64,000 bases of DNA. Origin: Strobilurus pachycystidiatus. Lineage: Eukaryota > Basidiomycota > Agaricomycetes > Agaricales > Physalacriaceae. The DNA is taken from the NCBI GenBank assembly GCA_019915135.1, contig JAHLMK010000009.1:124001-188000 (forward strand), given 5' to 3'. The translations under genes were made by a program, and so were the position numbers. Shown piece by piece: positions 23,348-34,410 of this stretch (positions are counted from its first letter, which is position 1; each line of letters starts with the position of its first letter). The notes beneath the pieces are model-generated. The model ran no database searches. It saw only the letters and a list, made by a program, of their open reading frames with translations, and had not been told where the DNA came from.

Positions 23348-25552
23348 ATGGCAATTTTCGACACTGCCAGTTCTACTTGGCCCGTGCTTCTTGGTCTTGT
23401 CTTCCTTGTCATCTACAAGTCGAGGAGACGCGTTCTCGCTCCGTACCCGCCTGGTCCCCCACCGCGTCCACTCATCGGGAATCTCCTTGACCTCCCAAGC
23501 ACATATCAATGGCATACGTTCCAGAAATGGGCAGATACCTACGGTAAGCGCTAGTCCGCGTATGCGAAACCGCTAGCTGATGCGTGTATAGGCGACATCA
23601 TGTACGTCGGAGCACTGGGTCAGAACCTCGTCATAATCAACTCTACGGAAGTCGCGGAGGACCTCCTCACCAAACGGTCGCGTATCTATTCCGACCGACC
23701 TGAGATTACTGTAATGGGCATGTACGTTTGCAGTTCCAGATCTCTATCGTTATCCTGACAACGCCCAGGAATGGGTGGCACATCAACATGGGTCTCAAGC
23801 ATTACGGCGACGAATGGCGTCGGGACCGCCGTATCATGCAGCAGCGACTTCGCCGGGAGGAGACTGGAATTCTCCATCCTGTACACACATCCAAATGTCA
23901 CGCCTTACTCCACAGCCTCCTTAACGATCCACGCGAATATGAGTATCATTACAAGCTGTGAGCTCTCCCAGTCTCCTTCCTTGCACGCACATTGACTGAC
24001 TGACGAAGCTTTCCGGCATCCGTCATGATGTATGCGGTCTACGGGCACAACGCAACGCCCAATGACGCGCTCGTTGACTTGACATTCGAAACCATCGGGC
24101 TTTTCTCCGGCGCTCTTTTCCCGGGGACCAATCTACTGAATATGTGCCCACTCCGTAAGATCTTCGTCGACTGATGGAATCACTGAACTCAAACGCTAAC
24201 AAGTGCGGCATATCCCCCCATGGGTGCCTCTTCCGATCTTGCCGGAACTCCACGAACGATGTGAATACTCGAAAAAGTTGCTGAGGCAAGCGCAGAACTT
24301 CCCATTCGATGCTGTAAAGAAATATATGGTATGTACTCGTTCCGTGGAATTCTCACCTTTGGCTCATTCCTTACTAGGCCGCGGGAAAGGCGGTTCCATC
24401 TTGGACTTCGGAGATGGTCGAGAAGAATCAGTCTGATAGCAGCCAAAGCATTCCGGAGGATGTGATCAAAGCTGTCGGTGTCACCACGTTCGCAGGTACG
24501 AACATTTTTGTCATACTCATCAGTTCGTTGGCTGATTCTGGCGCCTCTTCTATGCAGCGGCTATGGAGACTGTAAGTCGCCGTTCAAAAACTCGGCGGTA
24601 TCTGAACGTCTGAACGTTAGGTCCTTTCGGTCTTGCTCTCATTTACCTTAGCGATGGTCCAGTTCCCTCATGTCCAGGCCAAGGCTCAAGCTGAGATCGA
24701 CGCCGTTATCGGAAAAGACCGTCTTCCTGATTTCGAAGACCGCGAGTCTCTCGTGTACGTTGAAGCCGTACTCCGTGAAGTTCTGCGCTGGCACGGCCCT
24801 TTTCCGCTAGGTGAGTGCGTCTCTGTCCTGTACATCTCATCACTTACGCTAATGGCCCAGGGGTCCCACATGCCACGACCGAGGACGATGTCTACAACGG
24901 TTACTTTATTCCGAAAGGTGTGTATCTTCTTTCCATACTATCCGTGGGTCCCTTGACTAACGATGCGTTCCACAGGCACCACCATCATCTACAATCAGTG
25001 GTAAGTAACGGTTCTCACAACTTGATATGGCAGCTGTGTTGACTTCATTCTAGGGCGATGTCTCGAGACCCGCGTGTCTATGAGAACCCATACGAGTTCA
25101 AACCGGAGCGCTTTATCCTTTCTGACGGCTCTATCTCTGATCTTCACCCACCTGTGTTCGGTTTCGGAAGGCGGTGCGTGCTGCCCACTAGCATCCGTCG
25201 AAAAGTTCGTCTGTTCCTGACTTCAACCGCCTAGAATTTGCGTCGGGCGCTGGGCGGCGGATGCCAGTATGTGGATCGCCATTGCTTCGATCCTCTCTGT
25301 CTTCACTATCGGGAAGGCGAAGGATGACCATGGGAGAGAGATCGAGATCGTGGGAACGTACATGGACGGGATCGTTAGGTGATTTTCCTCTCTGCAAGTC
25401 CGCGTGGTCTTGGAAGCTGAATTTGTTGTAGCTCGCCCACGCCCTTCGAGTGCTCGATTCAACCCAGGTCGGAAGCTGCGCGTCAACTCATCCTCAGCAA
25501 TCCGCCAACAGAGTTCGACAGTAACCCTATCGATTTTACGCGCGAGAAGTGA
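23348..25552 (+). CDS. cytochrome P450 monooxygenase
   Basis: Begins MAIFDTASSTWPVLLGLVFL (membrane anchor), followed by the hinge YPPGPPPRPLIGNLLDLP. Later blocks: NMGLKHYGDEWRRDRR (C-helix WxxxR), ILPELHERC, the I-helix AAMETVLSVLLSFTLAM (a Glu-Thr pair in place of the usual Asp-Thr), VEAVLREVLRWHGPFPLG (ExxR), YEFKPERFI and heme loop FGFGRRICVGRW. Stop TGA at 25550-25552 after FTREK. About a dozen short introns, including very small exons around the I-helix. It is of the same general family as the divergent P450 at 20796-22923 but not a recent duplicate. It is followed, about 1.45 kb downstream, by the UbiA-type prenyltransferase. Confidence 0.9.
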
Positions 25553-27004
25553 TCCAAACCCACACAGAGTGTCATATACGTTGTCCTGTATCAACGCACC
25601 TTGATACAACAACAGTCCTATATCCCCTTTGGCACATACTAGCGTAGATCATGAGCGACAGATGACAGTGATTTGATATGAGCACGCTTCGGGCCACACA
25701 ATCCACCGCGGTTCCAATAACGGGCACTGTAGACCTACAACTGTCAAACGGGATTAGGTACTGTCAGAAACTGTGGCGGACTGATCTAGATTAGCTTTCT
25801 TGCGCCTCAGATCTGTGTCGGATGGAGCCATGGTAGGTCTAGGGCAGATTAAATCTTTACCGTGGCGCAAATCAGTTCAATGTACTAGTGTGACAAGCGA
25901 AGGTCATCATCATCTGACGAAACTGTCGCTGTATCTCCCTTCAATCTTACCGAGTACTTCGAGAGCACCTACTCAGTACTGTCACGCGTTCAGGGCCGAG
26001 CACAGAGTGACATTGATCACATGACGTGACAAAAACAGATTGCCGACCACTGCCGATATTCTCGCCCTCCAACATCGACGTCGAGACTCGTTCCTCTCTG
26101 AGCCTCCTGCCCTTCGTGGTGCCGGTGCACACCTTCTCTCTATACCTGACAGGCGAAATCCCAAGCCACAGCAAACATTACAAACAGCTTCCACGGAGGC
26201 GTCAACATCGTACCTCCATAAAGCTGCTTGACGTCTCGGTTTAACGGAAACTTGACTTTCTAATTCGCGTCCTGTAAGCAAGCATGATCCTTCCGGCTCT
26301 GTTAAAGGCGGACACAAGATACAGAGCTCATGCCAAACCGTTGAATCAGGTCCGTGATCTATTGCCGATATCTCTTTGGCCAGTAGTGTACGGGCTTGGA
26401 CGGTGTACGTTTCAACCCTGTGCTCCATATCACGACTTACGTTTCGTTCTCGCTAGTTAGTGTTGGGTGCTATGTGGACGACCCCGTTGACGGGACTCTG
26501 TGATCCTGAAGTGGTTCATGATAGGTTCGTCTTCCTCTGTGATCCCACCACGAATCAGAAGCGATGAAGCAACGATAGGGTTTGATAAACGCCCATCAGG
26601 GCTCCTTTTACATTGAATAATACTCCAACATTGCACCATGTCGAGACTCGTCATTCCTGCAGAGTCCTCAAGGAGATCGCTTCTGTGTACGCCACTAAAC
26701 TGCCGCTGTCCGGCACCGATCTGGCTCCGTGCACCAAGCAATCAATGAGCTGCCAACTATACATCCTACGGTTCAGCGACGTGCATGAGAGTCATCAGCC
26801 ACTGTAAGGTTTACCAACAAAGGGGTTTGTACTGCTTCCCGCCACTCCGTTTCCGCTCCGCGGCCGAATAAGGACCTGGCCTTGAATTCTTACTCAAGAA
26901 ATGACACAAATAGGCAGGGAAGGGTACAACGACCAGGACCAGGACCTTAAGGTCACCACAGCTTGGAGACAGATCCTCATCCACAGCCCTCCCCACTGCT
27001 CTCA
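25553..27004. other. intergenic, nothing recognised
   Basis: About 1.45 kb with no convincing coding signal; several open frames of 60-148 codons have no domain-like content and overlap one another. No repeats or transposon ends seen. The right end should contain the prenyltransferase promoter. Confidence 0.4.
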
Positions 27005-28487
27005 ATGACCGTCACCGCAGTAATAACTTCCAACCTGTCCACTCTCCGCTCAGCACTAGCACCATGGGTAGCTACCGCCTCCGAATAATCCTCCTCTAGT
27101 TTACGACGAAGCTCGCAGATCGCTCTAACAAGGGTCAAGCACTTTGCCGGGACCATGGTTACCTTCTGGCCCTACGGTACGAGGCCTCTATTCCCCAATG
27201 AACTCTCGCCGACGCGCACAAAGCTTGGGCTTTGACAATTGCCGCACGTTCCGTCTCTCTTCCTGTCGGTTCCTTTCTGCATCTTTTCATACTGGGTTTC
27301 GGCGGCGCCTGTATATCTCATAGGTTAGCCGCCTCCCTCTCTAACAGTTCCTCACCCTGACGAGACAATTGACAGTAAGTGTCAAATATCGGCCGCCTCT
27401 GTCATTCACTCAAGCGCCTACTGGTAGGTACCGGATGTGTCTGGAACGATATTGTCGATCGGAACATCGACGCTCAAGTCGGTAAGCCTCCGAGAAGGCT
27501 TAGATGCTACATATCGCTCACTTTAGGTAACGTAGAGCGCACTAAGCAACGACCGATGGCCGCACGGCGAATTACCCTCACCGGTGCATTGCTCTTCCTC
27601 GCACTCCACATCTCAATCCTTCTTGGAATGATCTGGCGCTCAGACCGTCTCGCGTAAGTACCCGAGCATTTCTATCAATATAATCCCCTTTTCTCACCGT
27701 CTCTCCCGCATCATAGATGGCTCGTTGGCAACGCTACAATTTTTCCCCTGGCTGGAATGTATCCCTTTATGAAACGGCTCACACAGTGGCCACAGGCCTG
27801 GCTGGGTCAGATATCTCTATTTTCGATATGCGCACCGTGATTTCTGATGTCCTTCAATAGGGATTGCCATCAACACAGGGATATTCATGGGGTGGGCATG
27901 TGTTACAAACACCGTGCCCTTTTCTGCTTGGGTTCTAGCCTGTGGGACTTGGTGGTGAGTGCACTCCGCCGGAGTAGTTTTGACTCCAGGAGGCTAACGG
28001 TTGACCTTCTCATTCAATCAGCTGGACAATGTGGTATGGTACGCCTTTGACGCACTCCAAGCCCTCTGACAACGATCTTCTGATACGGTTCAAGATACTA
28101 TCTACGCCTGTCAGGATATGAAGGACGACGTCAAGGCCGGAGTCAAATCGACCGCGCTGTACTTTGGTCCCAGTCGCGTCAAGACGTGCCTTGCCTTCTT
28201 TGGACTGTGTTTCATGGGATCTCTTATAGTCGTTGGCGTACTTAACCACCTCTCGTATGCCTACTTCCTCGTTGGAGTTCTAGGAGGGGCGGCACATCTC
28301 GTCTGGCAAATTTCTTCTCTTAATGTGGGGCAACCGGAAAGCTGTTGGGCAGTGGTACGTCAGTTCGACTTTCAAGACTCCCCACACTGATACGTATTCT
28401 CTTTAGTTTCACAACAATGGCTTCTATATGGGCGCTATTGTAGAGGGCGGTCTATTGCTAGATTACGCCCTTTCTTTACACCAATAG
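27005..28487 (+). CDS. UbiA-family prenyltransferase (COQ2-like)
   Basis: Exon 1 is 27005-27067 (starts MTVTAVITSNLSTLRSALAPW), and exon 2 starts at 27119. The multi-spanning enzyme transfers an isoprenoid chain onto an aromatic acceptor inside a membrane. Both Asp-rich motifs are present: NDIVDRNIDAQVERTKQRP (first, binds prenyl diphosphate with magnesium) and YACQDMKDDVKAGVKSTA (second). Hydrophobic spans include SLPVGSFLHLFILGFGGAC, GALLFLALHISILLGMIW, CLAFFGLCFMGSLIVVGVL and FLVGVLGGAAHLVWQI. About seven short introns; one at the junction GACTGCVWND uses donor GTATAT and restores the frame. Its acceptor could be 4-hydroxybenzoate (ubiquinone pathway), but the neighbours, two P450s and an O-methyltransferase, argue for a secondary-metabolite meroterpenoid role. 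Stop TAG at 28485. Confidence 0.88.
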
Positions 28488-28788
28488 TCATGCGCATGCG
28501 CACAAGTAAATCTTTATCATTTTATAAATAGTGTTTCTATGGTCCTCAGATCGTATTCGTAAGATCTTTCAGGCGTGTAGAGGCGAACACCCAACGGGCG
28601 CTGGATAGTGTACATGAACACCCAAGCTCGTGTCCATGGTCCTCGGACCACATTGCAAGCCTCAGGCTTGCAAGGATTTCCGTATCTCCCGCGTATGTTG
28701 GGGCACAACTCAAGTCAGCTATACGATACATTGAAAGATCGAAGTCAGTTCGAAGTACATGGATCCGTTAGATCCAAATATTACATGG
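28488..28788. other. convergent 3' flank of prenyltransferase and methyltransferase
   Basis: About 300 bp between the convergent stops. An AT-rich stretch follows the prenyltransferase stop. No gene seen. Confidence 0.4.
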
Positions 28789-30559
28789 TCATGTCCGCCA
28801 AATAGCAGAGAAGGTATATGTCGCCAACATCCCCGGCGTAACACTTTCAAGCTTCCATCCCGTCTCAGCACCCAAAGCCCTGAAGTCAGCCTCCGTCCGT
28901 TCCTTACCATTGAACATCGCCAGCATCTACAACCATCGTCAGTACACATGCGATCCGCTCGCATTGGAGTGAACAAATACCTCGATATCAAGCGCAGTGA
29001 AGAAGCCTGCACCTGCGATACCCAAGTTGGGCATCAGCGGCTCTGGCACGGGACTGGGCCCGTCACGGCAGGTGTGCTGGGCGAGAGAATCGAATATGAC
29101 AAGCTTGGAGGAGGAGGAGGCTGCGTCGCGGATGTTTTTCAGGATAATGCGCGCTTTGGGATCGGCCCAGTCATGAATGACGACGCGCAAGAGGTAGGCG
29201 GCGGCGTTCTTGACCGGATTGGGCTCGAAGAAGTCGTGTGCTAGAGTTGATATGAGAATGGAAGCTCTGAGGAAGCGAGTTATGTCTTACCCTGTAGTTG
29301 CACCTTTCCGCTCTTGACAGCTTCCGCATCGTTTTCCTCCCAGAACTGTGAACGGTTAGGGTTAGTGAGACGATGGCATGAATGAAGTACAATACATACA
29401 GGACCGGCGAGATCGATCTGGTTGGGCAGATCCTGGACGACATATTTGAGGTGCGGGTACGCCTTGCGCAAAAGGAGGGCCAAAGAGCCAACACTTCCGC
29501 CAACATCGACAACGACTGCATCTTCCTTCAACTTCGCACTATCGAGACCTTAGCACCAGTCAGTGTAAGGTCAGACACTTATGAAAGAGTGCATCGTACC
29601 CTTGATGAAAATATCGGGCGAGAAAAGGGCAGCGCCGGCTTTCATGCCAGCGGCGATGCGGCGAGCGCGCCATTCGTTACCAGGCTCCTCAACCCATTCC
29701 CACATCTTCGCCTTGGTCTTGAGCGCAATGTTAAAGGGAGCATCCGCGGTCTCAGTACCCTTCACAAATGGCTTGATGAAGGGGGAGCTCGTCTGCGCTT
29801 CGTCGGCCCTAAGTTTTCATCGCCCATCAGCGACGAAACTTTCTTGGGATGACGGAACGCACATATGGGAGACAAAACCGGCAAGAGGTCCCGCATCGTA
29901 GCGAGCCACGGGACTGGGTCGAGGAATGGTGAGTGGACGGATGGAGGAACGAATACAGCTCGCTTACTCGGCCTTGATAGCCGCGACGGGAATCAACTTC
30001 ATGAGAAGCATGGAGATGCGGTTGTTTGTGAAGACATCGGGGGTGATCTCCTTGAAGATGTGTCGTGTAGCAAGGAATCGGAGGAATCGGGCTAGGAAAT
30101 GCAATGAGTCGGAATGTTAATTCGGCAGGATGTTTGCATACCAAGTATGGACGCGTCCAAACCACTGGCAGCCGAGATATCCTTGACATGAAGACCCTGT
30201 AAATACGACATCAGCCAACAACACCGTATTCACGCCGAACGAAGTACCTGTGGACCCGCCTCCATCAAGATGTCCGCCACATTTGCGTCCTCGATGACGC
30301 CTAACACGGCTGTGGTATAGGTTCCGGTGGATTCGATCTGCAAAGTTTCGGGAGGCGAACGGACGCTGGCGATGAGCTGTGCGGCGGCAGCGACGATGAT
30401 GCGCTTGGTCATGTCGACGGCCATGTCGGCGTCCAAGGGACCAGGCATGAAGGGATCATCGAGCGACGGCACCTTCTGGCCGGCCTTAGAATAGGCCGCC
30501 TCAAGGACCTTGACTTGCGACGTGATAAGATCGACGAGCGGGGTGAGTGGGGAAGACAT
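28789..30559 (-). CDS. SAM-dependent O-methyltransferase (COMT-like, winged-helix type)
   Basis: ATG at 30559 (MSSPLTPLVDLITSQVKVLE), TGA at 28789 (ends ATYTFSAIWRT). The N-terminal part (TYTTAVLGVIEDANVADILM, GLDASILARFLRFLATRHIF) is the dimerising winged-helix domain of plant- and fungal-type O-methyltransferases. The C-terminal Rossmann domain has motif I VVVDVGGSVGSLALLL followed by LKYVVQDLP, and the catalytic-base region LRVVIHDWADPKARIIL, where the His matches the general base of COMT enzymes. About seven introns. It would methylate a hydroxyl of an aromatic or polyketide-derived compound. Its position next to the UbiA prenyltransferase and P450s suggests it acts on the same product. 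Confidence 0.9.
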
Positions 30560-30737
30560 GGTTGGTCTAATCACAGATCAAGCAGTTTCCTTTATGCGAC
30601 GGTCGTGGCAGACGAGCAGTGTCCATCTCACACGTTGTGGGGTCTCCGTGTATCAAGAAATTCCAGAAGGTATTGTTCGGGGGTGATGGTTATTACCAAA
30701 AGCGCGCTAAAGACTCAGAGAATGAAATCCGACGGCA
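30560..30737. other. methyltransferase upstream region
   Basis: Short promoter interval that ends at the target-site duplication of the MITE at 30745. No TATA box stands out. Confidence 0.35.
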
Positions 30738-30744
30738 GATGATG

Positions 30745-31874
30745 CCCAGTGAAAAGTCCATGTGTAATTTTCTGTAATTTTCTGTATTTATCGGGGAATA
30801 CAGTTGACCTGCAGGAATACAGCTCAGGAGGTGTATTCTTCGGTTTCTATCTGTATCGAAAAGCACACGAATACAGATGAGATGAAAAAATTCATTTATT
30901 GTGCTGGTAGTGATACATTTTGTGGATACCTCCGCCTCTGCCGGCGATGGAATGCCCGCGGCCGCCGCCCTGCTTCTCGAACGCTTCTCGCCTCGCCCAT
31001 GCATCACTGCACTGAAACGCCCTCGCGTCGCTCTCCCGTCATCACAGCTGTTGCCATGTCGCGCGTCCTTGACGATCTGAGGAATACGGATGAGCTGCTA
31101 GTTAGGAGAGAGAAATGATGACGCACCGCCGCCCTCTCCACGTCATCGCGTCATTCGCCAGTGTCTCGTCGTCGGTGTGGTGTGGTGCCCACAGGGAACA
31201 GGCATTGGTGGCCAGGCCCAGTGTGTCTCCTCGTCCTCGTCTCGTGTCTCTCCTCGTCCGCGTCTAAATGGACACTGTGGTCAAGGTGTCTCGTCCTCGG
31301 GGGGATTCCTCGCAGTAGCCGTCAAAGGGCCAGTCGTCGTCCTTGACTCGGTCGTCCGCGATGTCGTGGGTGTCATAGATGGCCATCGTCCGTTGTAGGC
31401 CATGTCCGTGGATTGTCCAAGGCCAGTCAATGCTGCAACGCGAAGCTCGAGTGTGGAGGCGGCGTGGAAGGGACGAAAGCTCCGACTGGCAGGCAGTACC
31501 GCAGCGGGGCAAGTGATGGTAAGAAGACAAGCTGTGTATGCGAGGCCGATCGCAAGTATGATGACTTTGATGGACTTTATGAAATCTTTCGAGTTGATTT
31601 ACGGGAGGACAGAATGAGAACGCCGGGATCGAGCGAAAAACACACAATATTGTTTTCAATCTGGCGAGGATGTGAAAGTTGTCATTGATTTTTCGTCAAA
31701 GACTCAATTCCGAGAAACAATATTTTAGAACTCTGAGACTTCCTAGAAGTTTTCAACTTTCATTTCCTGAATGTGCATATTCTGGCCTGATTTTACTTCT
31801 GAATACAGAAGGATACAGAATACAACAGATCGTGCAGATAAATACAGATAAATACATCGGGACTTTTCACTGGG
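30745..31874. mobile_element. 1.13-kb MITE with 15-bp terminal inverted repeats
   Basis: The left end CCCAGTGAAAAGTCC (30745-30759) is perfectly complementary to the right end at 31860-31874. Both ends are flanked by GATGATG (30738-30744 and 31875-31881), a 7-bp direct repeat taken as the target-site duplication. Subterminal regions carry CTGTATTTATC on the left and its complement GATAAATACAG on the right, plus many GAATACAG words. The interior has no transposase-like ORF, so it would need an enzyme supplied in trans. A CAGTG start is common in hAT elements, but those make 8-bp duplications, so the superfamily is unassigned. Confidence 0.82.
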
Positions 31875-31881
31875 GATGATG

Positions 31882-32498
31882 GAGGGCTGATGGAGAGAAA
31901 ATATTTCCCTTTTGGGTTTCGATCCTTTGCCGTCATGGTGGTCAACCGAACGCCTGGCACTGGCAGCGTCGCTCAATCAGCGGATGGCGTCCATCCCGTA
32001 ATGCTTTCTCAGAAACTATATGGAGGGGTACGATGATACGAGCACTAGCCTCAGCGAGGGCTATCTAGCGTCTGATCGCAACGTCCACGGCGCACGCCAG
32101 CGCACCTTCCCAGATCCACATCTCACAAGGCTTGCCACCGCTCAGCATCTGAATTGACAGGGTCCAAGTTGCCATTCATGATCCTGTCATGACATCCCCG
32201 CGTTGATAACCATCCAATAGCCCCCCTGCGCCCACGGTGAGTCCGACCTACGGTAATCATCAAGGATCGGCTCGCTTGCTTACCATCTTTATACAAAACA
32301 CTATCAGCATGGCAAACAGCCAATGCAATCGGCGTAAACCCGGTTTTGCCAGGCGGTCAAGCCGGGGTCAAGCAGCAAGCCAATCTGGAGCCATCCCTTT
32401 GAGCGTTTCAGCGCCCACCTCCTGGGGTCTCCTCTCTTTAAGCTATCTTCCCCTCACTTCTGCTCCTTGGTTGTTGAGGTCCCTCTCTCTCGCTAACA
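31882..32498. other. intergenic, promoter of the next membrane-protein gene
   Basis: No coding signal. CT-rich tracts at 32430-32490 just before the ATG at 32499 are of the kind seen in strong fungal promoters. No TATA box identified. Confidence 0.4.
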
Positions 32499-34091
32499 AT
32501 GTCCGCACCCGCTCTTCCCCCCGGCGTCTTGCCCCCGATTCCACCGAACATCGAGAACTTGTACGTGCTCTGTTACTAGGGAGTTGGCGATCCGTTGACC
32601 GTAACATCAGCATCGGACCACAGGTCGAACATCTTGATGATTTTCCCCAGTTGTACGCTGATCTTGCATAGCTTCTCGGAACGTTCTTCAACTTCACACT
32701 GTATGGGATCTTGGCCGTGCAAGGATGTACGTTTGCAACGTCCCCATGCTCTGTGGGTTGCCTATTCACTTTCATCAGACATCTACCACCTCGCATTCCC
32801 AAACGACAATCTCAAGATCAAACTTCTCGGTCAGTTCATATTGTCGTAGCATGGATTTTGAGCTGATTGTACTCAGTCTACTTCGTCTTGATATGGGAGA
32901 CCGTCCAAACGATCATCAACGGCGTCGATTCATTCAACCTATACGCGCGCGGCTTTGGGAATGTGCTCGTCGCAACGGACCCCGGTCTTAGTCCCATCTA
33001 TACGCCGGTCATGGGCTCCGTCGTCGCCTTCATTGTGCAGATGTTCTTTTGCTACAGGATCTACATCATCAGGAAGGGCTTGTGGTGGGTCAGCGCCGGT
33101 ATTGCTTTCGTCAGTCCACCTGCTTCCGAGTCCAGTGAAAACGGCCAAGCTTACACCGCCCCCGTAGATTGCTTTGCTTCAGGCAGTCTGTGGGTTTGTC
33201 GGGGGCGTTCGGGTATGTTTTGCGACTTTGCCGCAATGGAAGCGAGTCTGACATCTCACAAGGCGAAGGTTCTTGTGGACGACATCAAGTCAGGACATGC
33301 GCATGGTCAGAACACCCTCGTTTATGTATGTTTCCCTCCTCCAGACCTCGTATCTTGCTGATTCGACTTTTCCGTAATGCAGCTCTGGCTTATCGGAGAT
33401 GCTGTAGCTGACGTCGCCATCGCCCTCGTCATGTCGTTCTTCGTACGAACCTTCCCCATCTCTGATTCGTCATTCTCACACCGTTACCCAGCTCGTTTCA
33501 AGCAAAAAGAACAAAAAAACAGCGGACTTGATGGCTAAGATCGTGAGCTTGACCATCGAAACGAACGTCGCCTCTGCTACGATTGCCATCGTCTCCTTGG
33601 CGTTATTCGCCGCTAAGCAGAACCAGACCTATTTCACCTGTCCGTACGTCACCCTCCTAATCTCTCTTCTTCCTACTCGTCTAACACGCCTTTTGTCCAG
33701 AACCCTGGTATTGGGAAAGATGTCAGTAACGATCCAGCATCAATTAGATTCACGCTGACCCCTGCCTAGCTATGCAAACACCCTCCTAATGACCTTCAAC
33801 AACCGCGCCACGGTCTCCTCTCTCGCGCCCAAGCCGGCTCAAGAAACCTCGACAATGGGCAACTACCCGACGTGGCACACCCAGGGGAGCGTGCCGTTCT
33901 CCGCTGGCTTGAACCCCGATTACATGGACACGGACACTGAGACGACTAGTGGGACGCTCTACAATGCAGGGCGCATGAAGCATATATCGTACAAGACTAC
34001 GACTGATACGGTGGAGAGTGGGTACACGGAGGAGTATATCATGTCTCCTGTCAGTGGTAGCTCGAAGTTGGAGCCTTTGAGAGTGAGTTAA
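32499..34091 (+). CDS. seven-helix membrane protein, DUF6534 family
   Basis: Starts MSAPALPPGVLPPIPPNIEN. Coding blocks in order: LLGTFFNFTLYGILAVQ, LAFPNDNLKIKLLVYFVLIW, VGSVVAFIVQMFFCYRIYI-like helix at 33005-33070, SLLQSVGGLSGAFGYV, LWLIGDAVADVAIALVMSFFL, ETNVASATIAIVSLALFA, and LVLGKIYANTLLMTFNNR, the family signature ahead of the cytoplasmic tail. The tail (to TAA at 34091) is about 95 residues. Seven helices with a short outer N-terminus. The first two introns are not fully resolved. It matches the DUF6534 layout better than the three relatives at 10-21 kb. Function unknown. Confidence 0.78.
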
Positions 34092-34410
34092 GGAGCCGCC
34101 CGACGCGTTGTGTGATGACTGATCATTCACTGTTGTAAGCAGCCCAGTACCGGATCGCAGTCCAGGTGGCAGGATTGAGGTAGTGCATCACGGACTGCAT
34201 TACCGTAGATATGTCTGCGTCCTTGTATATGTATCGTTGTCAGTGTATCTGGTGCTGTCCTTGCGACGCCTCTCACTTGTTGAGCAAATCATTGGCATGA
34301 TGATGTGCTCGTGGTTCTATGGACATCACAACAGATTACTTTTTCCGCAACGAGTATTGAAATGAGCATGATGCGCGATTACAAAGAACACGGGTCCGAA
34401 TACAGTCAAA
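34092..34410. other. convergent 3' flanks
   Basis: Just over 300 bp between the stops of the membrane protein and the transporter. Nothing recognised. Confidence 0.4.

Noticed and set aside
25982..26428. 148-codon minus-strand open frame
   Set aside because: Cys/Arg-rich with no family-like pattern and no partner exon; likely chance.
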